Shown: positions 1-8,190, counted from the first letter of the stretch. The stretch is DNA of 23,952 nt from MGBC131033 sp910585655 (GCA_949502025.1 CATBCG010000086.1:1-23952), one strand, 5' to 3'. Translations and numbers: made by a program. Notes: generated from the sequence alone by a model not told the origin.

Positions 1-22
1 TATTTAAGTTCCGCATCTCCAT
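1..22 (-). CDS. Possible start of a gene cut by the left edge
   Basis: On the minus strand an ATG at 22-20 opens a frame reading MEMRNLN and running off the window. An AAGGGG ribosome binding site lies at 36-31, eight bases upstream, which is what a real start would have. Only seven codons are visible, so no function can be assigned. It would be the next gene after the solute-binding lipoprotein in the same direction. Confidence 0.4.
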
Positions 23-23
23 T

Positions 24-113
24 TCAATACCCCTTAACTGGGGAGAAAATTCCTGCCGCTATAAAACCATGCCCTTCGGGCGCGTCAGTAATTTCTCCCA
101 GGGGTATTTCCAT
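24..113 (-). CDS. Short 29-codon frame between lipoprotein gene and left-edge gene (doubtful)
   Basis: A minus-strand frame of 29 codons starts at ATG 113 and ends with TGA at 26-24, one base before the left-edge ATG. It begins MEIPLGEITDAPEG. The frame is open further upstream into the end of the lipoprotein gene, and no good ribosome binding site precedes the ATG. It could be a leader that couples translation to the next gene, the remnant of a longer gene, or chance. I do not recognise it. Confidence 0.2.
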   Translation of the reverse strand: MEIPLGEITDAPEGHGFIAAGIFSPVKGY

Positions 114-138
114 TCCGATGCTATTGCTGTTGCTGTTT

Positions 139-1818
139 TTATCTATTGTTGTAGCGGTCAAGAGCGGCTTGCCAGAGGGCAATACAGTCTTCTATTCCAT
201 ATTCTAAAATCTTTTTCTGGAACTTGTCATAGCCGTCAAAGGATTCCTGACCGATGATGTATTTCAAGCTCATTTCCTGTACCAGAGTCTGAATGGCGGT
301 ATAGGTGTCCGCATAGCGGTAGGCTTCTTCTGCGGTCATGGTGACGCTTGCCGGAATTACAAGGTCTCTGGACATAGTGTCCCAGGTCACTCTGGCATCG
401 AGCATAGACGCATCAGCCGCCACATCCATCTTCTTCCAGTTGTAAAGCCCAAAATCGGCAATCGCTAACGTATAAAATCCTAATGCGTCTCCTGGCGAAT
501 ATCCATCTGGATTGTTCATAATCAGATCCGTCATCTTTACCTTGCCGTCTGCATCCAGAGTATAGGTTTCCCCTTCGATTCCATAGCTGGAAAGCATCAT
601 ACATTCCTCGGTATACCAGTAATCCAGCCAGGAAAGCGCCAATTCCGGATTTTTACAGTTTTTTGTAAGAGCAAGTGGCGTTTTGACAATCTGGCTGTCC
701 AGAGCCGTGCGAAGCTGAGAGGATTCTCCTTCCTTTTGTACAGGGCTTACCACGGCGGACAACCAAAAATTCGGATCTTTTGCCGTTCCTCTTTGCACAA
801 AGTTGTCTGCCGATTCTCCCCAAATCCCCCGGCTGGAACCACCACGGTTCGTAGCGGTCTCTTCTGCACTTGGCCAGAACAAAGAGCTGGATAAGAAATT
901 CGGATCAAGCAGTCCTTCTTTATACCATTGATTCATTTCTTCCAGGTACTGTCTATAGCCCTCTTCCAGAGGTCCATATTTTATAACGCCGTTTTCCTGG
1001 TAAAATTCCTCCTGAATACCATATGCTGTAATGAAATCCATCCCATCCTTAAACATCAAGTGTGGCCCTTCGCAACGGTAGTTATCCTTAAAGCCCTTTA
1101 GCATCACATGCCAATCCTCCATTGTCACCGGAAGCGGCATCTCCATCTCATCAAGCCAATCCTGTCTCACCAGAAAACCGGCAAAGGTCGGTTCGGCACG
1201 GATTCCATCATCATCACAAGCCAAGACATAAATAGCAATGGTTTTTCCCTCGTCGGTTACAGAGTCTTTATATACCTTTTCATCACTTCTGCGGATCGCA
1301 TCATAATGAGGCATATAATCTGACACCCATTCTGTCAAATCCAGGTAAACACTATCCTCTACTCCCTTTGCCATACCATTCGGATATAAGCTAGCGTTAT
1401 AAATAATCTCTGGATAATCACCGGAAGCCAGCATCAGACCAAATTTTTCTGACTGCTCATTCATCGAAACGACCGTCCAGTTGACATGGACATTCGTATT
1501 TTCCTCAATTTTTTGAATGGCGAGCAGATCGTTGGGATCTTCTACATAGCTGTTGCTCCAGACAAGCCACATCGACAGTTCTTGCTTTTCTGCCAGTGGA
1601 AACGTATACTTGCTGTCCTCTGTGACTGTATTCGTATCCGTTTCATTTTCCGTTCCCTTATCCGGCGTCTTATTTTCGGTTTCCTGCTTTCCTGTTTCTT
1701 TGTTATCCGCTGCCTGCTCTTTATTCCCACAGGCTGAAAACAGCAGCAGACAAATCAGCAGACTGGCGATCATACCCCGAATATTCCGTTTTTTGTGGTG
1801 ACTTTGTTTTTGCTTCAT
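139..1818 (-). CDS. Extracellular solute-binding lipoprotein of a sugar ABC transporter (LplA-like)
   Basis: A 559-residue substrate-binding lipoprotein. The first 30 residues form a lipoprotein signal: basic start (KQSHHKKR), hydrophobic stretch about 15-27, and lipobox F27-S-A-C30. Residues about 31-70 are a hydrophilic Glu/Lys/Thr linker. The mature part has the composition and length of large carbohydrate-binding family 1 proteins of the LplA type (500-560 residues), which feed oligosaccharides or glycosides to LplB/YtcP-type permeases. The ATG has GGAGG upstream. No permease is visible; it may lie beyond the left edge or elsewhere. The gene follows the AraC-GH39 gene after 187 bases that carry the same paired motif as the operon promoter, so it is probably co-regulated with the C-glycoside genes. 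The substrate is inferred from context only. Confidence 0.85.
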   Translation of the reverse strand: MKQKQSHHKKRNIRGMIASLLICLLLFSACGNKEQAADNKETGKQETENKTPDKGTENETDTNTVTEDSKYTFPLAEKQELSMWLVWSNSYVEDPNDLLAIQKIEENTNVHVNWTVVSMNEQSEKFGLMLASGDYPEIIYNASLYPNGMAKGVEDSVYLDLTEWVSDYMPHYDAIRRSDEKVYKDSVTDEGKTIAIYVLACDDDGIRAEPTFAGFLVRQDWLDEMEMPLPVTMEDWHVMLKGFKDNYRCEGPHLMFKDGMDFITAYGIQEEFYQENGVIKYGPLEEGYRQYLEEMNQWYKEGLLDPNFLSSSLFWPSAEETATNRGGSSRGIWGESADNFVQRGTAKDPNFWLSAVVSPVQKEGESSQLRTALDSQIVKTPLALTKNCKNPELALSWLDYWYTEECMMLSSYGIEGETYTLDADGKVKMTDLIMNNPDGYSPGDALGFYTLAIADFGLYNWKKMDVAADASMLDARVTWDTMSRDLVIPASVTMTAEEAYRYADTYTAIQTLVQEMSLKYIIGQESFDGYDKFQKKILEYGIEDCIALWQAALDRYNNR

Positions 1819-1869
1819 GTTTTCTTCTCCTCCTTCCAGCGCTAGGCTGTTTCCTTTGTTTACTCTTCT

Positions 1870-1880
1870 ATTTTATCATA
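1870..1880 (-). promoter_or_regulatory. Candidate -10 region of the lipoprotein gene
   Basis: The minus strand reads TATGATAAAAT, offering TATGAT (1880-1875) or TAAAAT (1875-1870) as a -10 box. No good -35 box is seen at the right distance, as would be expected for an activator-dependent promoter. The operator-like copy is about 50 bases upstream. Confidence 0.3.
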
Positions 1881-1932
1881 GTAGTTTTTGGGCGACTTCC
1901 TTTCTGTCTGCCTTTTTTTGTCCCTGGTATGG

Positions 1933-1945
1933 TCATTTCTGACCT
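1933..1945 (-). promoter_or_regulatory. Candidate AraC-type operator, proximal copy, lipoprotein gene
   Basis: Plus-strand TCATTTCTGACCT, 115 bases upstream of the lipoprotein ATG, differs at one position from the copy at 8231-8243. It is embedded in an inverted repeat, GGTCA (1931-1935) and TGACC (1940-1944). A second copy starts exactly 53 bases further upstream. The assignment to the AraC-GH39 protein is an inference from neighbourhood. Confidence 0.4.
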
Positions 1946-1967
1946 CTTTTGCTTTATCTTTATAAAA

Positions 1968-1980
1968 AGATATCATATCT
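1968..1980. repeat. Perfect small palindrome AGATAT-C-ATATCT
   Basis: A 13-base inverted repeat with a single central base lies between the two operator-like copies upstream of the lipoprotein gene. It could be a binding site or chance in AT-rich DNA. Confidence 0.25.
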
Positions 1981-1985
1981 TATTT

Positions 1986-1998
1986 TTATATTTGACCT
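1986..1998 (-). promoter_or_regulatory. Candidate AraC-type operator, distal copy, lipoprotein gene
   Basis: Plus-strand TTATATTTGACCT matches the 8231 copy at 11 of 13 positions. It starts 53 bases upstream of the proximal copy, the same spacing as the pair before the first oxidoreductase gene. It sits just after the stop codon of the AraC-GH39 gene. Confidence 0.35.
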
Positions 1999-2005
1999 TT
2001 CCTGC

Positions 2006-4423
2006 CTACTCCTCCAGCAACCGCAGCTTTACAAATGCAATTTCATCGGCATGTAGCCGCAGATACAGTTTTAATGTCCCGTCACCAGCCTCCTGCTTTT
2101 GTATCACTAGCTTCGGCTCGCACATCCGCCTGAAATACTTGATATCGTTCCTAGAAAGCTCCTTTTCAAAATCCATTTCCCGCCAAAGGTCAAATACGCT
2201 TCCATTCTGCTCGTTTATTCGGTAAATTTTAATTTGATAGGTTCCGTTCTCTACTCCGGACAGTGCCAGATCCAATTCCAGGCTTTCCCGATCCTCAAAG
2301 TAATCCTTCATATGCTCTTTTGCTATTTCATCCTCTTTTGTCAAATAATAGTGATATCCCAGCTTTCTCTGATTGTGACAAACGATTCCATAAGTTCCAT
2401 GCTGATCCGTCGAAATCAGATAATGCTCTCCTTTCCCGATAAAATACGGATATAACCGATTTAAAAATTCAAAGGCAAAGCCCGCTGGCTTTAAAATCCC
2501 ATCCTTTGAAAAAAGCCCGGTTCCGCCATAGAGCATAGGTCTGGAATCGTAGTATTCGGACACCCGGTCGCTTCCTAAAAAAAATCCCATGTCCTCAATT
2601 TCCCCATATAAGTCGAGAACATTTTTTATTACGTAAGCTCCTTTAAAGCAAGTATCGTTGATAAAGTTGCGGGCAGAGACAGTCAAATTCCACTCCGACA
2701 TATAAAGTTTGGTGTTCTTCAAACCAGTCTCCGCTACCAGCTCTTTGACCCTCTGGACACGATGCAGCAGACATCTCTCATCCAGGCTCCTTCTGGAATA
2801 ACAATCCTCTTCGATTTCCCCACGTTCATAAGCAAAATAGCTAATAGACAGATAATCCGGCAGACACTCCCTTTTTCCCCAGCCTTGTAAAAAATCCAAA
2901 CGGAAGTCCTCGCTTAAATCCAAGCGTAAACCGCATCCTCCTACTTCCATATCCTCGCAATAGTGCTTAACAATCCGATAGGTTTTCTCAAACAATTCAT
3001 AATACTCTTCTGCTGCGCCTTTCTGCCCCCATTTGCTTTCCGTAAACCAAACCTCCATCCGCCAGGCGGACAGCTCTTTTCTGCCGTACCTTCGTACCAG
3101 GTGGCGCATCATTGCCTGCAGACGCGGCTCCCACTCTTTTATCTCCACAAAACCTGCCTGCTCTTCCTCCCTTAGCATATGCTGTACATTATGGAAAAAC
3201 TGAAATGGCTTCATTCCCAGTTCAATATGAGGCTTTAACCCTTGACGCAGTAAAAAGTCTAAAATAAAATCAAGCCTGCCAAAATTATAAGTCTCCCTCA
3301 CATCTAACAAAAGTTCTTTGGAAAACACATTCCAAAAACGGACATATCGGAATCCAAGAGCTTCTTTGAGTAACATGACATGCTCTTGTATATCGGACTT
3401 TAAAAGCATAGAAGCCGAACCGATATTGATTGTCCTGCCCCATCCTTCCCAAAGCTGTTCCTTTGCTTCTGCCTTCCAAAGCGCTTGCTCCCGGTTTCTC
3501 TCCTCCTCCGTCTCCTCCTCCCGCTTTGGAGATAGATACTTCTGCAGCCGTTCTTCTATCTGGGCGTTTCCCAAACCATTTCTGTCAGTCTGATCCGCAC
3601 CTCCATGTTTGGTATTCTCATACTGTTCCCTTTTCCAATTCCTTCTCATCGCTGCCGGGGTATTTCCGTATGCTTTTTTAAAGGCTTTATTAAATACTGC
3701 TACGTTGGCAAAACCATTTTCCAGAGCAATCCTAGTAATTGGAAAATCAGTATACTTTAGTTCATCCATTGCTGCATGGAGGCGAAGCTGCGTCAGATAT
3801 TCCGCAAAGCTCATACCATATTGTTGTTTAAAAAAGCGGGAAAGATAGCCATGGGAAAGATAAAGCTGCTCTGAAAGCTCTTTAAGACTGATTGGCTGGT
3901 CATAATTATCCTGGATATAACGATTGATTTGCGAAATCCGCTCTTCAAATTGCCCTTCCTTTTCCGTTACCTCCCGATCAGCCGCCCGTACCAAAAAATA
4001 TTTCACCAAACTGTCTAATAGCTGGAAATACAAAGCATGATAGTGAAAATCTCTTGCTTCCAGATATTGGCGCAGCAGCTTTCTTAGTAATTCCCGAAGC
4101 TTTTCATACTGCCCGCCCTGCTCTCTGGTTGAATCGCACCAAAACAAAATCCTTCGGCTCTCCAAGGTCTGGCTGAGAATCTGATAAGGAATCGGTACGC
4201 ATACATACAACACGTCCTCGCTTCCTTTTAACCTATGACTCTGGTTGGCATTTATCACCAATACATCTTCTGGTGCCAATGTCGTCTTCTGTTCCCCAAA
4301 GGAAACTTCCAGACTTCCTACCAGCAAATACAGCAATTCGATGTCCTGATGAACCTCTTCTTGTCCCTCCGCTTTATAGAATACCTGGATTCTTGGCTGG
4401 ATTCCTCTCAATCTATGCTCCAT
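2006..4423 (-). CDS. AraC-family regulator fused to a GH39-like domain
   Basis: An 805-residue one-chain regulator. Residues about 20-75 are a cupin-type AraC ligand-binding domain. Residues about 165-265 are the double helix-turn-helix (SLKELSEQLYLSHGYLSRFF, then ITRIALENGFANVAVFNKAF and NTPAAMRR). Residues about 325-700 resemble a GH39 beta-xylosidase-type (beta/alpha)8 barrel, with the nucleophile-like motif S576-E577-W-N. The acid/base region reads E457-V-W-F-T-E462, where active GH39 enzymes have EVWNEP. The Asn-Glu pair is therefore not in register, and the domain may sense sugar rather than hydrolyse it. The fusion is known in Firmicutes. The gene lies 5 bases after the alpha-subunit gene, inside the operon, so it likely controls the operon and the lipoprotein gene. 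Confidence 0.85.
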   Translation of the reverse strand: MEHRLRGIQPRIQVFYKAEGQEEVHQDIELLYLLVGSLEVSFGEQKTTLAPEDVLVINANQSHRLKGSEDVLYVCVPIPYQILSQTLESRRILFWCDSTREQGGQYEKLRELLRKLLRQYLEARDFHYHALYFQLLDSLVKYFLVRAADREVTEKEGQFEERISQINRYIQDNYDQPISLKELSEQLYLSHGYLSRFFKQQYGMSFAEYLTQLRLHAAMDELKYTDFPITRIALENGFANVAVFNKAFKKAYGNTPAAMRRNWKREQYENTKHGGADQTDRNGLGNAQIEERLQKYLSPKREEETEEERNREQALWKAEAKEQLWEGWGRTINIGSASMLLKSDIQEHVMLLKEALGFRYVRFWNVFSKELLLDVRETYNFGRLDFILDFLLRQGLKPHIELGMKPFQFFHNVQHMLREEEQAGFVEIKEWEPRLQAMMRHLVRRYGRKELSAWRMEVWFTESKWGQKGAAEEYYELFEKTYRIVKHYCEDMEVGGCGLRLDLSEDFRLDFLQGWGKRECLPDYLSISYFAYERGEIEEDCYSRRSLDERCLLHRVQRVKELVAETGLKNTKLYMSEWNLTVSARNFINDTCFKGAYVIKNVLDLYGEIEDMGFFLGSDRVSEYYDSRPMLYGGTGLFSKDGILKPAGFAFEFLNRLYPYFIGKGEHYLISTDQHGTYGIVCHNQRKLGYHYYLTKEDEIAKEHMKDYFEDRESLELDLALSGVENGTYQIKIYRINEQNGSVFDLWREMDFEKELSRNDIKYFRRMCEPKLVIQKQEAGDGTLKLYLRLHADEIAFVKLRLLEE

Positions 4424-4428
4424 CCTTT

Positions 4429-5409
4429 CTATCCTTCCAATAACCTTTTTACCATCGCCACATGACGTGTGGTCTGTTCTATCGCATCGTAGCCTCCCTC
4501 ATCCTCAAACTCTGTCATGATAAAGCCTTCAAAATCGGATGCGGCAATTACCGGAATAATCTCCTCATAAGGAATCGAAGCTTCCTTTAGCTCTTTGCTG
4601 ACATAGTGGCACTTGCCGTGCATTTCAAAACAATACGACATAATCCGTTTTAATCCTTCTAACTCTTCCTTGCAGCTTTTCCGAAACTGCACAAAGCCAT
4701 ACATCCCGTTTAAGGCAGTGAAAAGAGCCGGGCATTTTTTTCCTTCCGGAGCTATCTGCCGCATTGCCTCTTCCATCGGTACATTTTCATAGCGAAGCTT
4801 GGCACAACGTTCTAACTGCTCCACCGTCGCTCCTCCTGCCAACGCCCGATCCCAATGCGGCTTGTTCGGCTTTGTGGCAAAGCAGCCAAAGTCTGGTATC
4901 AGACCCAGATAACGACTGCCCGTCTGTTCTATCGCCTCCACATACTCTAAGACTGCCGGAGTAATCGGGCTTTCCGGGTTATGAATTTCAATTCCTACTC
5001 TTACGTTATAGGCTTCTGCATAAGGAGCCAGTCTTGCCAGCCCCTTTGGTGAAAGTAAATACTGTTCCCGCATTACCGTACAGCCTAACTTATTGGCAGA
5101 GATAATATCTGTAATCGCACGCGCCACCATCTCATCCTCTGTCAAATCACGGTCTTTCCGTAAACCCCGATCCATGTTGGCAGCATAGCAGACGGGTCTT
5201 ATTCCATAAGTTTCTTCACACCGACGGATAAATTTTACAAACTCCTCCGACACATACGGATAAGTAGGAATCATCTGAGCTGCCACGATTTCATAGCCTT
5301 CCGCCCCCAGTTTTGCAGCGGTACGAATCACGCCCTCCAAATCCAGCTCTCCTTTGATATACGGGGTTCCCAGTGAAAATAGTGTAATTCCTGTTTTTAT
5401 CTTTGACAT
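4429..5409 (-). CDS. C-glycoside deglycosidase alpha subunit-like TIM-barrel protein
   Basis: A 326-residue protein of the sugar phosphate isomerase/epimerase (AP endonuclease 2-like TIM barrel) superfamily. Visible metal-site candidates are E141 and H143 (GIEIHNP), D173 (IPDFG), H264/H267 (MHGKCH) and E300 (IMTEFEDEGG). On its own this would be called a generic epimerase. The adjacent DUF6379-type gene and two Gfo/Idh/MocA genes make it look like the alpha subunit of the DgpBC/DfgAB class. That class binds a divalent metal and cleaves the C-C bond of 3-oxo-C-glycosides, giving the aglycone and a 3-oxo-sugar-derived product. The start has AAGGAG seven bases upstream. It would act in the cytoplasm. 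An alternative is a partner acting on another 3-oxo-glycoside. Confidence 0.75.
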   Translation of the reverse strand: MSKIKTGITLFSLGTPYIKGELDLEGVIRTAAKLGAEGYEIVAAQMIPTYPYVSEEFVKFIRRCEETYGIRPVCYAANMDRGLRKDRDLTEDEMVARAITDIISANKLGCTVMREQYLLSPKGLARLAPYAEAYNVRVGIEIHNPESPITPAVLEYVEAIEQTGSRYLGLIPDFGCFATKPNKPHWDRALAGGATVEQLERCAKLRYENVPMEEAMRQIAPEGKKCPALFTALNGMYGFVQFRKSCKEELEGLKRIMSYCFEMHGKCHYVSKELKEASIPYEEIIPVIAASDFEGFIMTEFEDEGGYDAIEQTTRHVAMVKRLLEG

Positions 5410-5444
5410 CCTTTTTCTCCTTACTTTCCTTTAGAAACAATTCT

Positions 5445-5876
5445 TCATTGTCTGACGGCAAGACACTTGCTTCCGCTGCCATCTACCGGCATATACTGGT
5501 GGTTTGAACCTATCGGCATATACGGCGAACGAAAAAACAGTGTCACCTTAATCTCATGCTCCCCTTCCGGCAATCCGCCTGGGCGAAATACCCGGATGGT
5601 TGCCGGTTCCTTTACCTGCCAGAATTCCGTATAGCACTGCTCCAATTCTACCGGACTGAATTCCTTTCCATGAAGACAGAACTTGATGTTCTCCTCCTCT
5701 ACCTTAGCGCCATCTACCGTTACGGCAAACTCGTCAATCACTGACAGAAAATGCCCTCGGTAATAAGCCAGGCGGATATCAAACTGATAGCCCTGCCGTT
5801 TCCCGTTTACCTCATACTGTCTGAGGCTGTCACTGACAATCACATCAACAAATTCCATCCGCATTGCAAAAGCCAT
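5445..5876 (-). CDS. C-glycoside deglycosidase beta subunit-like protein (DUF6379 type)
   Basis: A 143-residue beta-rich protein with no signal peptide. The hallmark stretch is GYQFDIRLAYYRG (29-41), followed by LSVIDEFAVTVDG (44-56). A C-terminal strand reads GEHEIKVTLFFRSPYMP (105-121). I recognise this as the small subunit family of C-glycoside deglycosidases (DUF6379), whose members bind the TIM-barrel alpha subunit and complete its active site. Length (about 140 residues) and position 35 bases upstream of the alpha gene fit. A possible internal start is M6. The ribosome binding site is weak (AAGG-like). This gene is the most specific marker that the operon handles C-glycosides rather than ordinary sugars. 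Confidence 0.75.
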   Translation of the reverse strand: MAFAMRMEFVDVIVSDSLRQYEVNGKRQGYQFDIRLAYYRGHFLSVIDEFAVTVDGAKVEEENIKFCLHGKEFSPVELEQCYTEFWQVKEPATIRVFRPGGLPEGEHEIKVTLFFRSPYMPIGSNHQYMPVDGSGSKCLAVRQ

Positions 5877-5900
5877 GTTTTTCCCTGCCTTTCTTTTCTA

Positions 5901-7004
5901 TCACAATTTAATTTCCCTATTCTGTGCCGCCGATTGATACATCGTATCTAAAATCCTTGTCACTGCCAAAGCCTCTTCTGGCTTTACAAGCGGCTCGGTA
6001 TCCTCCAAAATCGATTTTAGCCACTGACGACAGTCAATCGTCCCTTCTTCTCCGCTGCCGCCTCCAAAATAGGCTACTCCTCCTATTGTAGAAAGCGTTT
6101 CTTCCATCAACTGCCCGTTCCTGCCCCGATTATAAATCAATTCATTTTTTGCATAGCTCATACCAGAATGGATTTCTGCCCCTGCTTTCGTCCCGCAAAG
6201 GGTAGTGGAAGCTTCTCTCGCCTCCAGAATATTCAGCGCCCAGCTCGCTTCCAGTTGAATAGAAGCACCATTTTTCATTTTAATAAAGCCCATTGCCGAA
6301 TCCTCTACTTCAAAAGTTTCCGGATTCCATGGTCCGAACAAATTCCCTTCTGTTGCCTGCGGCAGCTTTCCCAGCTTGTAATAAACTGCTGCCGTCACAC
6401 GGTCAATCTCATAGTTCCCCATACACCACAAAGTAATGTCCAAAGCATGTGTGCCAATATCAATCAAGGGACCTCCGCCCTGCTGCGCCTTATCCTGAAA
6501 CACACCCCAGGTCGGAACACCACGTCGGCGGAGAGCATGTGCTTTCGCATAATAAATCTCTCCCAGTTCTCCCTTTTCACAGGCTGTATGAAGGTTCTGC
6601 ACCTCCGGGCGGAAGCGATTCTGGTAGCCGACGGTAAATTTTGTACCAGCCTTTTTCCATGCCTCTACCATCCTTTCTGCTTCCTCTGCACTGTGAGACA
6701 TTGGTTTCTCACAATAAACATGTTTTTTCGCTTCAAAGGCAGCGATGGCAATTTCACTATGTACCACATTTGGGGTACAGATATGCACCACTTCTACCTC
6801 CGGATTCGCTAACAGTTCCCGGTAATCTGCATAAACCTTCGCTCCTTTGGCTCCAAACGCTTTTGCAGCCTCCTCTGCCCGCTCTATGATGATATCACAG
6901 AACGCAATGATTTCATTCAAATCTCCATTTTCCTTTAAAGCCGGAAAATGCTTTTGACCGGCGATCCCGCCGCAACCGATAATTCCTACTTTACATTTTC
7001 TCAT
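5901..7004 (-). CDS. Gfo/Idh/MocA-family sugar oxidoreductase (DgpA-like candidate)
   Basis: A 367-residue NAD(P)-dependent oxidoreductase. The N-terminal Rossmann fold starts GIIGCGGIAGQKHF (7-20), and the family motif C-E99-K100-P101 holds the catalytic lysine. The C-terminal domain carries GGGPLIDIGTHALD (176-189), with D182 and H186 as likely active-site residues, preceded by RRRGVPTWG. In PUE the family member DgpA oxidises the glucose C3-OH of puerarin to 3-oxo-puerarin, the form its deglycosidase cleaves. The same job is inferred here from the neighbouring deglycosidase-like genes. It ends 24 bases before the beta subunit and starts 14 bases after the other oxidoreductase. GGAG precedes the ATG. 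Which of the two oxidoreductases acts on the glycoside cannot be told from sequence. Confidence 0.85.
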   Translation of the reverse strand: MRKCKVGIIGCGGIAGQKHFPALKENGDLNEIIAFCDIIIERAEEAAKAFGAKGAKVYADYRELLANPEVEVVHICTPNVVHSEIAIAAFEAKKHVYCEKPMSHSAEEAERMVEAWKKAGTKFTVGYQNRFRPEVQNLHTACEKGELGEIYYAKAHALRRRGVPTWGVFQDKAQQGGGPLIDIGTHALDITLWCMGNYEIDRVTAAVYYKLGKLPQATEGNLFGPWNPETFEVEDSAMGFIKMKNGASIQLEASWALNILEAREASTTLCGTKAGAEIHSGMSYAKNELIYNRGRNGQLMEETLSTIGGVAYFGGGSGEEGTIDCRQWLKSILEDTEPLVKPEEALAVTRILDTMYQSAAQNREIKL

Positions 7005-7018
7005 AGATTCCTTCTCCT

Positions 7019-8068
7019 TTACAAAATTGTTTTAATAGCTTCTCCTGTTTCTGCTGATTTTCTGGCAGCTTCCATCACTGCAAGTACCCTGCGGACTTCT
7101 GCAATTTTAATTTTAGACTCTGCTCTCTGATGGATGACATCATCCACATTTTTGTAAAATTCTATCCAATCTGTTTGGATTTCCGGCAGCGGCTCCATAA
7201 GAATTCCTCCTGGCGGTACCGGAGCAAATTGCCTGGTCGGTCCTGCCTCGGTCTCTGTAATCTGCGGCGGCAGCTTCTTTAACAGTTTGCCGGTATGGTA
7301 AATATTCCCTTCTCCTGCGAACGATTTGACTACCATCGTCCCCTTGTCTCCGGCTGCCAGCCATCTCGGCTGATACTCTAAAATATACGTAGATAGCTCA
7401 ATATGGGCTGTGACCTCATTGTCCAGCTTGAGAATGATTTTAAAATAATCATCTACTTCTTCATGGAGGACATTCTTAATATCTGCATAAACAGACAGAA
7501 TTTTTGCTCGCGGCATCATAAAGAGGATCTGGTCAATCAAATGTACACCCCAGTCATACATCATCCCGCCGCCGTATTTTTTGTATAAATGCCATTCGTG
7601 CATATAGCCATTTCCAGAATGCAGCCTTGACTCAACCGTAAATACCTTCCCCAGCAAGCCATCCTCTAAAGCTTTCTTTACCATCAACATATCACGATCC
7701 CATCTGCGGTTCTGATGAGAAGTAAAAAAGACCCTCGCTTCTTTACAGGCTCGTTCCATCTCGTCTAATTCCTCCACCGAAAGAGCAGCCGGTTTTTCTG
7801 TAATTACGTTCTTCCCTGCTTTTGCCGCCTTTAGGCACATTTCCTTATGCAGATGGTTCGGCACGGTCAGAATCACCGTATTGACCTCTCTGTCCTCCAG
7901 CAGTTCTTCCGCACTCCGGTACATCGTAAACCCTCGTTCCAGTGCCTCCTGCTGCCGCTCTGGTACAATATCGCATACGGCTGTAATTGTTACCCCTGCA
8001 CGCGGAGCGTTTTCTGCATGCCATTTGCCCATACCACCAAATCCAATAATCCCTAACTGAATCTGCAT
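7019..8068 (-). CDS. Second Gfo/Idh/MocA-family oxidoreductase, first gene of the operon
   Basis: A 349-residue paralogue with Rossmann motif GIIGFGGMGKWHAE (6-19), catalytic motif T-E91-K92-P93 and GGGMMYDWGVHLIDQ (166-180) containing D172 and H176. It is clearly diverged from the neighbouring oxidoreductase, so the two probably work on different substrates or in opposite directions. One could oxidise the glycoside and the other reduce or further process the released 3-oxo-sugar; this split is inference. GGAGG lies four bases before the ATG. It is the promoter-proximal gene, with a TATAAT box and the paired operator-like motifs in the 282-base region shared with the divergent MATE gene. Confidence 0.85.
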   Translation of the reverse strand: MQIQLGIIGFGGMGKWHAENAPRAGVTITAVCDIVPERQQEALERGFTMYRSAEELLEDREVNTVILTVPNHLHKEMCLKAAKAGKNVITEKPAALSVEELDEMERACKEARVFFTSHQNRRWDRDMLMVKKALEDGLLGKVFTVESRLHSGNGYMHEWHLYKKYGGGMMYDWGVHLIDQILFMMPRAKILSVYADIKNVLHEEVDDYFKIILKLDNEVTAHIELSTYILEYQPRWLAAGDKGTMVVKSFAGEGNIYHTGKLLKKLPPQITETEAGPTRQFAPVPPGGILMEPLPEIQTDWIEFYKNVDDVIHQRAESKIKIAEVRRVLAVMEAARKSAETGEAIKTIL

Positions 8069-8124
8069 GGTTCCTCCCTCCTATTCTTTTCTTACTGTTG
8101 TAAAAATTTTTTCTGATTTTCTTC

Positions 8125-8130
8125 ATTATA
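8125..8130 (-). promoter_or_regulatory. Candidate -10 box (TATAAT) of the C-glycoside operon
   Basis: The minus strand has a perfect TATAAT 57 bases upstream of the first oxidoreductase ATG, but no recognisable -35 hexamer 16-18 bases further up. This pattern fits a promoter that needs an activator. Confidence 0.45.
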
Positions 8131-8177
8131 AAAACTTTCCAGGCAAAAAAATATCTGGAAACCAACCAAATTTATAG

Positions 8178-8190
8178 TCAAATTTCACCT
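8178..8190 (-). promoter_or_regulatory. Candidate AraC-type operator, proximal copy, operon promoter
   Basis: Plus-strand TCAAATTTCACCT matches the 8231 copy at 10 of 13 positions and lies 110 bases upstream of the first oxidoreductase ATG. It sits in GTCAAATTTCAC, a near-palindrome. It is the weakest of the four copies, but its 53-base distance to the next copy is identical to that of the other pair. Confidence 0.35.

Noticed and set aside
6168..6812. Plus-strand 214-codon frame
   Set aside because: It lies antisense inside the well-supported Gfo/Idh/MocA gene, has no family features and shows Cys/His/Phe-rich shadow composition.
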